From: Azorhizobium oxalatiphilum
GTDB taxonomy: Bacteria > Pseudomonadota > Alphaproteobacteria > Rhizobiales > Xanthobacteraceae
Assembly (NCBI RefSeq): GCF_014635325.1
Contig: NZ_BMCT01000005.1
Coordinates: forward strand, 310,001-374,000
Length of the DNA: 64,000 bases
Reading direction: 5' to 3'
Shown here: piece by piece, positions 21,309 to 30,007 of the stretch
Position numbering within the stretch: the stretch's first letter is position 1
Layout: each line of letters begins with the position of its first letter
The notes under the pieces: model-generated
What the model was told of the DNA's origin: nothing
Database searches by the model: none
Seen by the model: the letters and a program-made list of their open reading frames with translations, nothing else
Program-made: the position numbers and the translations under genes

Positions 21309-21508
21309 TTGCCCGCCTCCTTGGGCTTCTGGACGGCGAGGAAGGTCGCCGGTTCCAGATCGAAGGGCAAAGCCTGCGCGATGGGCGCGAACGTGGTGAG
21401 CGCGGGCGTGATGGCGCGCGCCATGCGCGCGGCGGTTTCGGGCGGGACAGTGATGCCGGCGGTGCGGGTGCTGGCGGCGGCATCCTCGGCGGTCGGAACA
21501 TAAGTCAT
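21305..21508 (-). CDS. AtzG-like small subunit (DUF4089-type)
   Basis: A 67-residue protein with no signal or membrane segment. It has the GatC-like helical pattern of AtzG/DUF4089 proteins, which wrap around an amidase partner: ITVPPETAARMARAI, then PIAQALPFDLEPATFLAV. It overlaps the amidase by 4 bases downstream and the ATPase stop by 4 bases upstream, so the stoichiometric subunit role is well supported by context. Alone, the sequence is too short for firm assignment. Confidence 0.78.
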   Translation of the reverse strand: MTYVPTAEDAAASTRTAGITVPPETAARMARAITPALTTFAPIAQALPFDLEPATFLAVQKPKEAGK

Positions 21509-22545
21509 GCGGACATCTCGAAGGAGGCGGGGGCGCGGGTGTGGCCGGAGCCGGGGATCACCATGTGACAGGCGGCCTGATGACCATCCGGCGTCACCTG
21601 CGAGAGGCGCGGCACGGTGGAGATGCAGACGTCCTCACAGAAGCCGCAGCGGGTGTGAAAGCGGCAGCCGGAGGGCGGGTCGATGGGGTTCGGCGGATCG
21701 CCCGTGATGGGCGCCGTTTCGGTGCGCAGGTCCGGGTCGCTGGCCGGCATGGCGGCGAGCAGGGCGCGCGTATAGGGATGGGCCGGGCTGTCCCAGACCG
21801 AGTCCACCGGCCCCAGTTCCACCACCTGCCCGAGATACATCACCAGCACGCGGTCGGAGATGTAGCGCACCACGTTCAGATCATGGCTGATGAACAGATA
21901 GGTAAGGCCGAACTCGCGCTTGAGGTCCATGAGCAGGTTGAGCACCTGCGCTTCAACGGACTTGTCCAGCGCCGAGACGCTCTCGTCCAGAATGACGAGG
22001 CGCGGGGACAAGGCGAGCGCGCGGGCGATGTTCACGCGCTGGCGCTGGCCGCCGGAGACCTCATGCGGATAGCGGTTGGCGAAGGTCTCGGGCTTCAGGC
22101 CCACCTTGCCGAGCAGATCGCGCGCCAGCGTGCGGGCCTCATTGTCCGCCATGCCGTGGACCCTGGGGCCGAAGGCGATGCTCTCCTCGATGGTGAGGCG
22201 CGGATTGAGCGAGGCGTAGCTGTCCTGGAACACCATCTGCATGGCGCGCCGCAGCTCGCGCAGGCTCATGGCCTCGCCCACCAGCTGGCCGTCGAAGATG
22301 ATCTCGCCGGCATTGCGCGGCATCAGCTGCATGAGCAGGCGCGCGGTGGTGGACTTGCCGCATCCGCTCTCGCCGACGATGCCCACCGTCTCGCCCTTGG
22401 CGACGGCGAAGGACACGTCGTCCACCGCCTGCACCACCTTCTTCTTGGCGAACAGGCCGCCGCCGACAGGAAAATGCTTGGTGAGGCTTTTGACCTCCAG
22501 CAGGGGCTGGGCGATGCCGCCGACGTCTTCGAGTTGCTCGAGCAT
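21505..22545 (-). CDS. Dipeptide/oligopeptide-type ABC transporter ATP-binding protein (DppF-like)
   Basis: A 346-residue ATPase. Walker A GESGCGKS, signature VSGGQRQR, Walker B LVILDESVSALD and switch FISHDLNVV are all present. The C-terminal oligopeptide domain has CRFHTRCGFCEDVC. The start ATG 22543-22545 lies one base after the DppC-like stop. With the DppD-like ATPase it powers the importer encoded by the same operon. Confidence 0.9.
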   Translation of the reverse strand: MLEQLEDVGGIAQPLLEVKSLTKHFPVGGGLFAKKKVVQAVDDVSFAVAKGETVGIVGESGCGKSTTARLLMQLMPRNAGEIIFDGQLVGEAMSLRELRRAMQMVFQDSYASLNPRLTIEESIAFGPRVHGMADNEARTLARDLLGKVGLKPETFANRYPHEVSGGQRQRVNIARALALSPRLVILDESVSALDKSVEAQVLNLLMDLKREFGLTYLFISHDLNVVRYISDRVLVMYLGQVVELGPVDSVWDSPAHPYTRALLAAMPASDPDLRTETAPITGDPPNPIDPPSGCRFHTRCGFCEDVCISTVPRLSQVTPDGHQAACHMVIPGSGHTRAPASFEMSA

Positions 22546-22546
22546 G

Positions 22547-23431
22547 TCAGTTCCTGATGTCCATGGCGCTGCGCAGTCCGTCGCTCAACAGGTTGAAGCA
22601 GATGGACACGGCGAAGATCATCACGCCCGGCATGGCGGCCACCCATGGGTTCACATAGATGGCGGTGCGCAGCGTGTTGAGCATGAGCCCCCATTCGGGC
22701 TCCGGCGGCTTGGTGCCGAGGCCGAGGAAGGAGAGGCCGGCGGCAAGGATCATGGAGACGGAGATGAGGCCGGTGGCATAGACGAAGATAGGCCCCAGCA
22801 CGTTGCCCAGCATGTGCACGCGCATGATGGTCATGGCCCCCGCGCCGGACGCCCGCGCGGCATCCACGAAATCGAGGTTGCGCACGCTTGTCGTCACGCT
22901 CTCCGCCACGCGGGTGATCTGCGGCACGAAGACGATGGTGAGCGAGACGATGGAATTGACCACGCCCGCGCCCAGCACGCCGGAAATGGCGATGGCGAGC
23001 AGCACCGATGGGAAGGCGTAGAACACATCCACCGTACGCATGATGGCGGTGTTGGCCCAGCCGCCGGCATAGCCGGCGATGAGGCCGAGGCCGGTGCCGA
23101 TGATGAAGGCCAGCACCACGGGGAGGATGCCGATGAGGAGCGACAGCCGCCCGCCGTAGATCAGGCGGGCGATCATGTCGCGGCCGAGCTCGTCGGTGCC
23201 CAGCGGATAGCCCGGCGTGCCGATGTGGCGCAGCCGGCGCACCATGGAGCCCTGATAGGGATCGGCCAGATGCAGATAGGGCGCGAAGATCGCGGCCAGC
23301 AGGATGGCGAGCAGCACGAAGGCGCAGAACATGCTCACCTTGTCGCGCACGAGGCGGCGCCCGACGGTGGCCCAATAGCCGCGCGCGTTCTGCACGGGGG
23401 CGGCCTGAAGCGTGGTGTCCACGGCGCTCAT
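22547..23431 (-). CDS. ABC transporter permease (DppC-like)
   Basis: A 294-residue inner-membrane permease. An N-terminal cytoplasmic part and membrane segment (VSMFCAFVLLAILLAAIF) precede the DppC extracytoplasmic stretch GTDELGRDMIARLIYGGR. Five further helices follow; the ATPase-coupling loop reads VDAARASGAGAMTIMRVHML. It starts one base after the DppB-like stop and is part of the same operon. Confidence 0.9.
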   Translation of the reverse strand: MSAVDTTLQAAPVQNARGYWATVGRRLVRDKVSMFCAFVLLAILLAAIFAPYLHLADPYQGSMVRRLRHIGTPGYPLGTDELGRDMIARLIYGGRLSLLIGILPVVLAFIIGTGLGLIAGYAGGWANTAIMRTVDVFYAFPSVLLAIAISGVLGAGVVNSIVSLTIVFVPQITRVAESVTTSVRNLDFVDAARASGAGAMTIMRVHMLGNVLGPIFVYATGLISVSMILAAGLSFLGLGTKPPEPEWGLMLNTLRTAIYVNPWVAAMPGVMIFAVSICFNLLSDGLRSAMDIRN

Positions 23432-23432
23432 G

Positions 23433-24386
23433 TCAGGCCCGCTTGATACGTGGGTCGATGGACGCCTGGGCGATATCGACCACGAGGTTGAGGAAGACGA
23501 AGAACAGCGCCAGAATCAGGATCGTGCCTTGCAGCAGCGGCAGGTCGCGCTGGAAGATGGCCGAGTTGAGCAGGAAGCCCGTGCCCGGCCAGGAGAACAC
23601 CGTCTCGATGAGGATGGAGCCGCCGAGCAGGTAGCCGAGCTGGAGGCCCATCACCGCGACGGCGGTGGGGGCGGCATTCTTCACCACATGGCGGAACACG
23701 CGGGTTTCCTTCAGCCCCTTGGAGCGCAGCGCTTCCACGAAATCCTGAGAGAGGATGTCGCCGGTGAGCGCACGGATGGTGCGCGTCACGATGCCCATGG
23801 GGATCACCGACATGGTGATGGCGGGCAGGACGAGGAACTGGATGTGCGCCCAGTCCCATTTCCAGTCGGCCGAGCCGCCGGGGCCGGCGCCCACCGCCGG
23901 CAGCCAGCCGAGGGTTACTGAGAAGATGATCACCATCACCATGCCGAGCCAGTAATGGGGCACGGAGACGCCGGCGACCGCGATGGAGGTGGCCAGCTTG
24001 TCCAGCCAGGTGTCGCGGAAATAACCGGCGACGAGGCCGAAGAAGACGCCGAGCGTGAAGCCGATCACGGAAGCCGCGCAGGCCAGCATGAAGGTGTTCT
24101 TCACCGCATTCATCACCTCGGTGAAGACCGGCCGGCCGGTGGCGATGGAATTGCCGAGATCCAGATGCACGGCCTTCCAGAGCCAGAGCCCGAACTGCAC
24201 CGGCAGCGGCCGGTCGAAGCCATAGGCGGCGCGCAACTGGGCGGCCAGTTCCTGCGAGGCATCGGCGGGCAGGATCGCCACCAGCGGGTCGCCGGGGGTG
24301 ATGTGGACGAGGAGGAAGCACACCAGCGCGACGCTGATGACGATGGGGATCACATAGACGATGCGTCTGGCGATGTAGGCGAGCAA
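23433..24386 (-). CDS. ABC transporter permease (DppB-like)
   Basis: A 317-residue permease with six membrane segments. The start is placed at TTG 24384-24386 (LLAYIARRIVYVIPI), the normal DppB beginning, preceded by AAGGG; upstream sequence is the palindromic repeat cluster, not coding. Family features are HITPGDPLVAILP, AAYGFDRPLPVQFGLW and the coupling loop FVEALRSKGLKETRVFRHVV. Together with the DppC-like protein it forms the import channel. A TTG start is less certain than ATG but no ATG is available. Confidence 0.85.
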   Translation of the reverse strand: MLAYIARRIVYVIPIVISVALVCFLLVHITPGDPLVAILPADASQELAAQLRAAYGFDRPLPVQFGLWLWKAVHLDLGNSIATGRPVFTEVMNAVKNTFMLACAASVIGFTLGVFFGLVAGYFRDTWLDKLATSIAVAGVSVPHYWLGMVMVIIFSVTLGWLPAVGAGPGGSADWKWDWAHIQFLVLPAITMSVIPMGIVTRTIRALTGDILSQDFVEALRSKGLKETRVFRHVVKNAAPTAVAVMGLQLGYLLGGSILIETVFSWPGTGFLLNSAIFQRDLPLLQGTILILALFFVFLNLVVDIAQASIDPRIKRA

Positions 24387-24433
24387 CGGACCACCCTTGG
24401 TGGGGAGAACGGGAATTTCCGCGGAACGGGAAA

Positions 24434-24606
24434 CCCTCTCCCGCTTGCGGGGGAGGGCAGGGAGGGGGCACGGCGGGCCCTCTCGGGTTTTGCAGCGCGT
24501 GGGGTTAGGAGGAAGGAGGGCCAGCGCCCGGTCTTCCCCCTCCCCAACCCTCCCCCGCAAGCGGGGGAGGGCTCTTGAAAGGTTCTCCCCCGCAAGCGGG
24601 AGAGGG
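24434..24606. repeat. Cluster of three REP-like palindromes
   Basis: Three copies of a 22-24 base palindrome built on CCCTCCCCCGCAAGCGGGGG: at 24434-24457, 24548-24571 and 24585-24606. They fill the 262-base gap between the binding-protein gene and the DppB-like gene. Such GC-rich hairpins are scattered in many alphaproteobacterial genomes. In the operon mRNA they would form strong stems, possibly protecting the abundant binding-protein message and reducing read-through into the permease genes. Confidence 0.85.
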
Positions 24607-24648
24607 GGCTGGCTGCACCCGGCCGAAGCGTCTCTATTCAGCAGTCGC

Positions 24649-26337
24649 TCAGGGCGCGACCACCACGGGCGAGAAATCCACGAACCAGCTCTTGGGCTGC
24701 ACGAGGCCGGAGACCTTCGGGCTCAGCGCCCGCGGGCCGACGTCGTGGGCCACATAGAGGAAGGCGGCATCGTCCACGGAGGCGGCGTGCAGTTCCGCAA
24801 GAGCTGCGTCACGTCCGGCCGGATCGAAGGTGGAGCGCGCCTTCTTCACCAGTTCGTCGAACTTGGGGTTGTTGTTGAAGCCCCAGTTGTTCGAGGTGGG
24901 CGGAGCCATGCCGGATTGCAGGAAGCGCACCATGGCGAAGAAGGGGTCCATGGCCGCATAGGTCACGTTGATGGCGTTGGACCCGTTGGCAGTGGGGTCT
25001 TTCGCGCCGCGCCGCCAGTTGGTGAACAGCGTGTTCCACTCGATGACGTCCAGCTGCACGTCGAAATAGCATTCCGCCAGCGCCTGCTGGAGATACTCGT
25101 TCATGGGCAGCGGCAGCATCTGGCCGGAGCCGGAGGCCGAGGTCTGGGTCTTCACGGTGAGCTTCTTGGAGGGGCCGTAGCCGGCCTCCTTCATCAGCTT
25201 CTGGCCCTCGGCGAGATCGTACTTGATCTGGAAGGTGGGCTTGCCGCGCCACGGATGGCCGGGCTCCACCGTGCCGGTGGCGGGCACCATGAGGCCGGCC
25301 AGCAGGCCGTCCTTCATGCCGTCGCGGTCGATGCACAGGTTCGCGGCCTTGCGCACGCGGATGTCGTTCCACGGCGAGCCCTCGACGCGCGAGAACTGCC
25401 ACGGCCAGACGTGCGGCTGCTCATTGGCCTCGATCTTCATGCCGCGTGCCTTCAGCTGCGGCAGAGCGTCGGGGGCGGGGGCCTCGATCCAGTCCACCTG
25501 GCCGGCCAGCAGGGCTGCGGTGCGGGCGTTGGCCTCCGGCATGGGCAGGAGCACCATCTTGTCGGTCTTGGGAACGCGGGCCTTGTCCCAATAGGCGTCG
25601 TTCTTCGCCAGCTCGAGGCGCTCGCGCGGCACGAAGCGGGTCATCTTCCACGGGCCGGTGCCCGAGGCATTGGCCGCAAACGCCGTCCAGGCGGCCTGCG
25701 ACTTGGCCTTGGCGTCGGCACCCTGCGCGGCGTCGAACAGCTTCTGCCACTGGGCGGGGCTGGCCATGAACAGGTTGGTGAGATTGTAGGGCAGGAAGCT
25801 GTCCGGCTCCTTCGTCACCAGCTCGACGGTGAGATCGTCGATCTTCTTCGCGGAGGCCAGCGTCGGCATGCGCGAGGCGGTGACGCCGACCTGAGAGGCG
25901 TCATATTGCGGGGCGCTCTGGTTGAGCACCTTGTCCACGTTCCAGACCACCGCATCGGCATTGAAGGGCGAGCCGTCGTGGAAGGTCACGCCGGGGCGCA
26001 GCTTGAAGGTCCATTTGGTCTTGTCGGCGTCGTCCACCTTCCATTCGGTGGCAAGGCCCGGGATGAGCACGGACGGCTTGGTGGCCGAGGAGAGATCCCA
26101 GTTGACCAGCGGGTCATACATGGTGAGGCCGGTGAAGCGATTGCCTTCGAACCCCTGATCGGGCTGGCCGAGGGTGCGCGGAATATCCGCCGCCGTCATG
26201 CCGATGCGCAATGTGGTCTCGGCAGAGGCGGCCCCGGACAGGAGGCAGCAGCCGGCCAGCAGAGCTGCGGCAACATGCAGGGATGAACGACGAACGGTGG
26301 TGTTGGAAACGGCGAGCCTCTTGGGAATGGTCAGCAT
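24649..26337 (-). CDS. ABC transporter substrate-binding protein (DppA/OppA family)
   Basis: A 562-residue periplasmic solute receptor of the peptide/nickel family (SBP family 5). ATG 26335-26337 follows AGGGGA. The export signal is long (about 45 residues: RRSSLHVAAALLAGCCLLSGAASA), with a LAGC stretch that might be a lipobox. The mature domain shows WKVDDADKTKWTFKLRPGVTFHDGSPFNADAV, the family fingerprint. It heads the operon, followed by a hairpin-rich gap and the permeases. The linked amidohydrolases suggest a ureide or N-carbamoyl ligand rather than peptides. Confidence 0.9.
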   Translation of the reverse strand: MLTIPKRLAVSNTTVRRSSLHVAAALLAGCCLLSGAASAETTLRIGMTAADIPRTLGQPDQGFEGNRFTGLTMYDPLVNWDLSSATKPSVLIPGLATEWKVDDADKTKWTFKLRPGVTFHDGSPFNADAVVWNVDKVLNQSAPQYDASQVGVTASRMPTLASAKKIDDLTVELVTKEPDSFLPYNLTNLFMASPAQWQKLFDAAQGADAKAKSQAAWTAFAANASGTGPWKMTRFVPRERLELAKNDAYWDKARVPKTDKMVLLPMPEANARTAALLAGQVDWIEAPAPDALPQLKARGMKIEANEQPHVWPWQFSRVEGSPWNDIRVRKAANLCIDRDGMKDGLLAGLMVPATGTVEPGHPWRGKPTFQIKYDLAEGQKLMKEAGYGPSKKLTVKTQTSASGSGQMLPLPMNEYLQQALAECYFDVQLDVIEWNTLFTNWRRGAKDPTANGSNAINVTYAAMDPFFAMVRFLQSGMAPPTSNNWGFNNNPKFDELVKKARSTFDPAGRDAALAELHAASVDDAAFLYVAHDVGPRALSPKVSGLVQPKSWFVDFSPVVVAP

Positions 26338-26834
26338 GTGGCAATGTCCCCTCTGGTTCGAGCCATTCCAAAGCAACCCTCGTGCCAGTCCGGTGGACGT
26401 TACGTCAGGTGGCGCCGGAGCGGACAATCCCTCGACAAACCGTCGATAAATTGAATTTGTGCCCAATTATTAGGCGAGCCTGCGCGGCAGGCGGCATGGA
26501 TTGCATGCATGTGGCGCGAGCCGGTTGCAGCGGCGGCGTTTTTCCCGTCGAGGGGGCGTCGGGAGGCTGCGGTAGCGGGCGAATGGTCATGGGGCTTCCG
26601 GTCGCATCCGGAGCCCGCCTGCCGAAGGTGTTGACCTTGTGATGAGCTGTCCCGGATTGCCGCGTCATAGCCGGCTTGTCCGGCTCAGCCCTTCCGCTAT
26701 CCTGCCGGAAGAGCAGCGGTGTGTTTCGTGACCGCTGGTTCAAGAACTGGCGCCGGATCAACGGTGTCGAGGGGAATGTGTTCAGGGATCGTCGCGCCGG
26801 ACAAACCGGCGCGCCAGCAGCGGAAGGATGCGTA
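26338..26834. other. Intergenic region, promoter area of the transporter operon
   Basis: 497 bases without a credible gene between divergent transcripts. An AT-richer stretch at about 26440-26475 stands out from the GC-rich surroundings and is the most likely place for the leftward operon promoter. No clear -35/-10 pair, operator or RNA gene could be assigned. Confidence 0.45.
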
Positions 26835-27062
26835 ATGGGTGGGTCAGCGAAACTGCCGGGTCAGGCAGAAGGCCAGTTGATCGAGGCCCTCGGCGTCATC
26901 GAGACCACCGAGACGGACCATGTGGTGCGGTGGGATGGCACGATGCTCTATGTGGAGCATGACGTCTTTCACAATGGACAGCTCGTCCATTCCAAATACA
27001 AGCGCCGCGTCTCGCGCGAGGTGGCGCGGGCGCTTTCGGACATGCTGCGCGAGCATCATTAG
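26835..27062 (+). CDS. Hypothetical small protein
   Basis: A 75-residue soluble protein of unknown function. ATG 26835 is preceded by GGAAGGA at a suitable distance. The sequence alternates beta-like strands (DHVVRWDGTMLYVEHDVFHNG) with a basic C-terminal helix (KYKRRVSREVARALSDML). No cysteine, signal or membrane segment. It stands alone between the divergent transporter operon and the next rightward genes and is followed by a perfect hairpin. Confidence 0.55.
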   Translation: MGGSAKLPGQAEGQLIEALGVIETTETDHVVRWDGTMLYVEHDVFHNGQLVHSKYKRRVSREVARALSDMLREHH

Positions 27063-27068
27063 AACGCG

Positions 27069-27101
27069 TTCCGATCAGCCTGCCATGCAGGCTGATCGGA
27101 A
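27069..27101. terminator. Perfect 15-bp stem hairpin
   Basis: Inverted repeat TTCCGATCAGCCTGC / GCAGGCTGATCGGAA with a 3-base loop, seven bases after the small hypothetical gene. No U-tract follows, so termination efficiency is unclear, but the location at a gene end fits a terminator. Confidence 0.6.
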
Positions 27102-27230
27102 AAGCCTTCTCCATCAAAGCTTCAGGGCCTGATCCGGCGCGGCGGTGCCGTGCCGGATCGCCTCCCGTCTCCGATCCGGACCCCGCCATGCCCCCCGATC
27201 TGAAACCCCATCCCCGCCGGAGGCTCGCCC

Positions 27231-28886
27231 ATGGTTGAGGCGCGCGACGCGGCAGGGGACGCGGCAGGGGCGGCATCGGCCGTGGGCCGCCTGCGATTGG
27301 GCGTCATCCTGCCGCCGGGCGAGGTTCCTGTCTGGGTGCTGCGCCTGCTGGATGACATCGCCGCCGGGCAGGTGGCGCAGGTGGTGGCGCTCACCCGCTC
27401 GCCCGCGACCTCTCCCGTCCTGCCGGCGCTCGCGCAATATGTGGCGGAGGATCAGGCGCGCACGGCCGAGGCGCCGGACCCGTTGGCGCTTCAGCCTCTC
27501 GCCCTCGCCGCGCCCCTGTCGCGCGATCTGGAAAGCGTCGGCCCGCTGGATCTGGTGCTCGATTTCGGCACCGGGGCGGGCACGGAGCTGCTGTCGCCGC
27601 CGCTCGGCGTCTGGTCGCTGCGCTTCGGCGGCGAGCGTCCCGTGCCGGGTGGGCAGGCATTGTTCCGCGAGGTGGCGCAGGGCGCGCTCCATTGCGATCT
27701 CGTGCTGCTGATGCAACCGCGCACCGGCAAGCCGGTGGTGCTCTCGCGCTCAACGACCCATGTGAACGACCGCTCGCTCTGGCGCACCGCCGCGCCCGTG
27801 GCGTGGAAGGCGCGCGCGCTGGTGCGCCGCGCGCTGGAGCGTCTGCACAGCCTCGGCCGCGATGCTTTCCTCGCCGACGTGCGGGCCAGTGTGGACCAGA
27901 CCCTGCCGCCGGAACCCAAGCCGGTCACATCGGCCGAGTTCACTTTGTTCCGCGCCCGTTATCTGTTCCGCCGCTTCCTGGTGCCCTATGTGCTGGTGCG
28001 CGATCAGTGGCGCATCGGCATCCGCCGCAAGGCGGCGGGCGATCCGCCGTGGGGCAGTGCCGCATGGGCGAAGGGGTTCCGCTTCATCGAGGCCCCGCCC
28101 GGCCGCTTCTATGCCGATCCCTTCCTGTTCGAGACCGGCGGAAAGACCTTCCTGTTCTTCGAGGACTGGGACTGGGCGCAGCATTATGCCGTCATCTCGG
28201 TGGCCGAGGTGGCGCAGGACGGCACCATCGGCCCGGCCCGCCTTGCGCTGGATACCGGCACCCATCTCTCCAATCCGCTGGTCTTTGCCCATGAGGGCGA
28301 GATCTACATGATCCCCGAGACGCTGGCCCGGCGCCGGGTGGAGGTCTATCGCGCGGCCGAATTCCCCACCCAGTGGGATCTCTATTGCCTGCCCATGGAG
28401 GACACGGACATCGTGGACCCCTGCGTCATGCGCGAGACCCGTGCCGATGGCAGCGAGGGTTGGCTGATGTTCGCCGCCGCGCTGGATTTCGGCGGCTCGG
28501 GCTGGGATGAGCTGCACATCTTCCGGGCCGACGAACTCTGCGGCCCCTGGCAGCCGGTCGGCCCGCAGCCCGCGCTCTCCGACGTACGCTGCGCGCGGCC
28601 GGGCGGGCGCATGTGGATGAAGGACGGCGTGCTGCATCGCCTCACCCAGAATTGCGCCGGCGGCTATGGCGCGGGCCTCGGCCTCTATGCGGTGGAGAGA
28701 CTGGACGAGACCGGCTATCGCCAGCGCCCCGTGGCCGAGGTGAATGCCTTCGACTTCGGCATGAACGGCGTCCATGCCTATGATGCCACGGACAAATTCG
28801 AGGTGGTGGACGGGCGCCACTATCAGGCGGTGCGCGGCGGGCGCAACTGGTACTGGCCCTTCCCCCGCTGGTTCGGCAAGCATTGA
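27231..28886 (+). CDS. Putative glycosyl transferase-associated protein (GINT1 N-terminal-like domain)
   Basis: A 551-residue cytoplasmic protein. Residues about 20-215 resemble a formyltransferase-like alpha/beta region (RLRLGVILPPGEVPVWVLRLL). Residues about 240-545 form a five-bladed beta-propeller-like domain with RFYADPFLFETGGKTFLFFED, a pattern I recall from the N-terminal domain of glucosamine inositolphosphorylceramide transferase 1 proteins and GH43-like folds. A role in cell-surface glycan or lipid modification is likely but the substrate is unknown. A GNAT-family gene follows 21 bases later and may work with it. Confidence 0.65.
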   Translation: MVEARDAAGDAAGAASAVGRLRLGVILPPGEVPVWVLRLLDDIAAGQVAQVVALTRSPATSPVLPALAQYVAEDQARTAEAPDPLALQPLALAAPLSRDLESVGPLDLVLDFGTGAGTELLSPPLGVWSLRFGGERPVPGGQALFREVAQGALHCDLVLLMQPRTGKPVVLSRSTTHVNDRSLWRTAAPVAWKARALVRRALERLHSLGRDAFLADVRASVDQTLPPEPKPVTSAEFTLFRARYLFRRFLVPYVLVRDQWRIGIRRKAAGDPPWGSAAWAKGFRFIEAPPGRFYADPFLFETGGKTFLFFEDWDWAQHYAVISVAEVAQDGTIGPARLALDTGTHLSNPLVFAHEGEIYMIPETLARRRVEVYRAAEFPTQWDLYCLPMEDTDIVDPCVMRETRADGSEGWLMFAAALDFGGSGWDELHIFRADELCGPWQPVGPQPALSDVRCARPGGRMWMKDGVLHRLTQNCAGGYGAGLGLYAVERLDETGYRQRPVAEVNAFDFGMNGVHAYDATDKFEVVDGRHYQAVRGGRNWYWPFPRWFGKH

Positions 28887-28907
28887 GCGTCAGGACGCAT
28901 CGAGACC

Positions 28908-29924
28908 ATGGCCACTTCCATCCTCTGGCAGCCCGAACTCGCCGACCTTCGTCATCTGCCGGGCATCCGCGATCTTTATGAGATCACCTGGGGCGTGAAG
29001 GTCTCCGAGGATTTCCTGCGCTGGAAGCTGTTCGACGGCCCCTATGGCCCGCTCGCCTCCGTGGCGCTGGTGGGCGAACAGGTGGTGGGCCTCTATGCGG
29101 TGATCCCGACCCCCATGCTGCTGGACGGCGAGCCGATCATGGGCGCCCAGTCCGTGGACACCATGACCCATTCCGATCACCGGCGGCAGAACATGTCGGT
29201 GACGCTGGCGCGCCATTGCTATGCGGAAGGCGCGCGGCGCGGCTATGGGCTGGTCTATGGCCTGCCCAACGAGAATTCCTACCCCATGTTCATGACCAAG
29301 CTGGACTGGCGGCATCTGGACGAGATGGCCCGCATGGTCCGGCCGCTGGCGGTGCCGAAGCGCATTCCCGCTCTTGTTGCGCCGCTGCTCGACAAGGTCA
29401 TCGCCCTGCAGGTTCGGATGGCCGGAACGGCGGGCGAATGCGTGGTGGAGAAGGTGACGCCGCAGACCCCGTTTCCGACGCCCCGGCCCGTGCCCTCTCA
29501 GGCCCGCTGCCGGGTGAACCACACGCCGGACTGGTTGCGCTGGCGCTATGGCGCCGAACCGGGCGGCTCCTACGAGCGGCTCGTTCTGGGCGCGCCCGAT
29601 GCGCCGGATGCGATCGCCGTCTTCGACCTGCCGTCCGACGACAACGACCCCGGCGGCCGCCCCCTGCTGCGCATCAACGCCTTGCTGGGCTCGGACGAGG
29701 CCCGGCTTGCTGCGATCCACGAGTTGCTGCGCATTGGCATCGCGCGGCGCGCGCGCTCGGCCTTCTTCTTCACCAGCGATCCGCAGACGCAGACACTGCT
29801 TCGCCGCGCCGGCTTCGTGTCACGCTCCACCATGCCGCTGTGTTTCGGCGCCTTGGCCCGGCCCATGGACGGCCTGCCGGTGGCGAAGGGCGAGATGGCG
29901 ATCGAGGGCGGGGACCGGGATTGA
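28908..29924 (+). CDS. GNAT family N-acetyltransferase
   Basis: A 338-residue protein with the GNAT fold in its N-terminal half: IRDLYEITWGVKVSEDFLRWKLFDGPYG, a central strand VALVGEQVVGLYAVIPTP and the acetyl-CoA segment DTMTHSDHRRQNMSVTLARHC. The C-terminal ~150 residues form a second, weaker GNAT-like half (RVNHTPDWLRWRYG). Bacterial proteins of this layout often sit in polysaccharide loci. It closely follows the GINT1-like gene, supporting a joint glycan-modification role. Confidence 0.72.
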   Translation: MATSILWQPELADLRHLPGIRDLYEITWGVKVSEDFLRWKLFDGPYGPLASVALVGEQVVGLYAVIPTPMLLDGEPIMGAQSVDTMTHSDHRRQNMSVTLARHCYAEGARRGYGLVYGLPNENSYPMFMTKLDWRHLDEMARMVRPLAVPKRIPALVAPLLDKVIALQVRMAGTAGECVVEKVTPQTPFPTPRPVPSQARCRVNHTPDWLRWRYGAEPGGSYERLVLGAPDAPDAIAVFDLPSDDNDPGGRPLLRINALLGSDEARLAAIHELLRIGIARRARSAFFFTSDPQTQTLLRRAGFVSRSTMPLCFGALARPMDGLPVAKGEMAIEGGDRD

Positions 29925-30007
29925 GGCGCGCGCCTGCGGAACGGTGCAGGGGCGCGGGGCATTTCTGAAGGTCAGCGCAAAACGCAAAAAAGACGGAAGG
30001 AAGCGCC

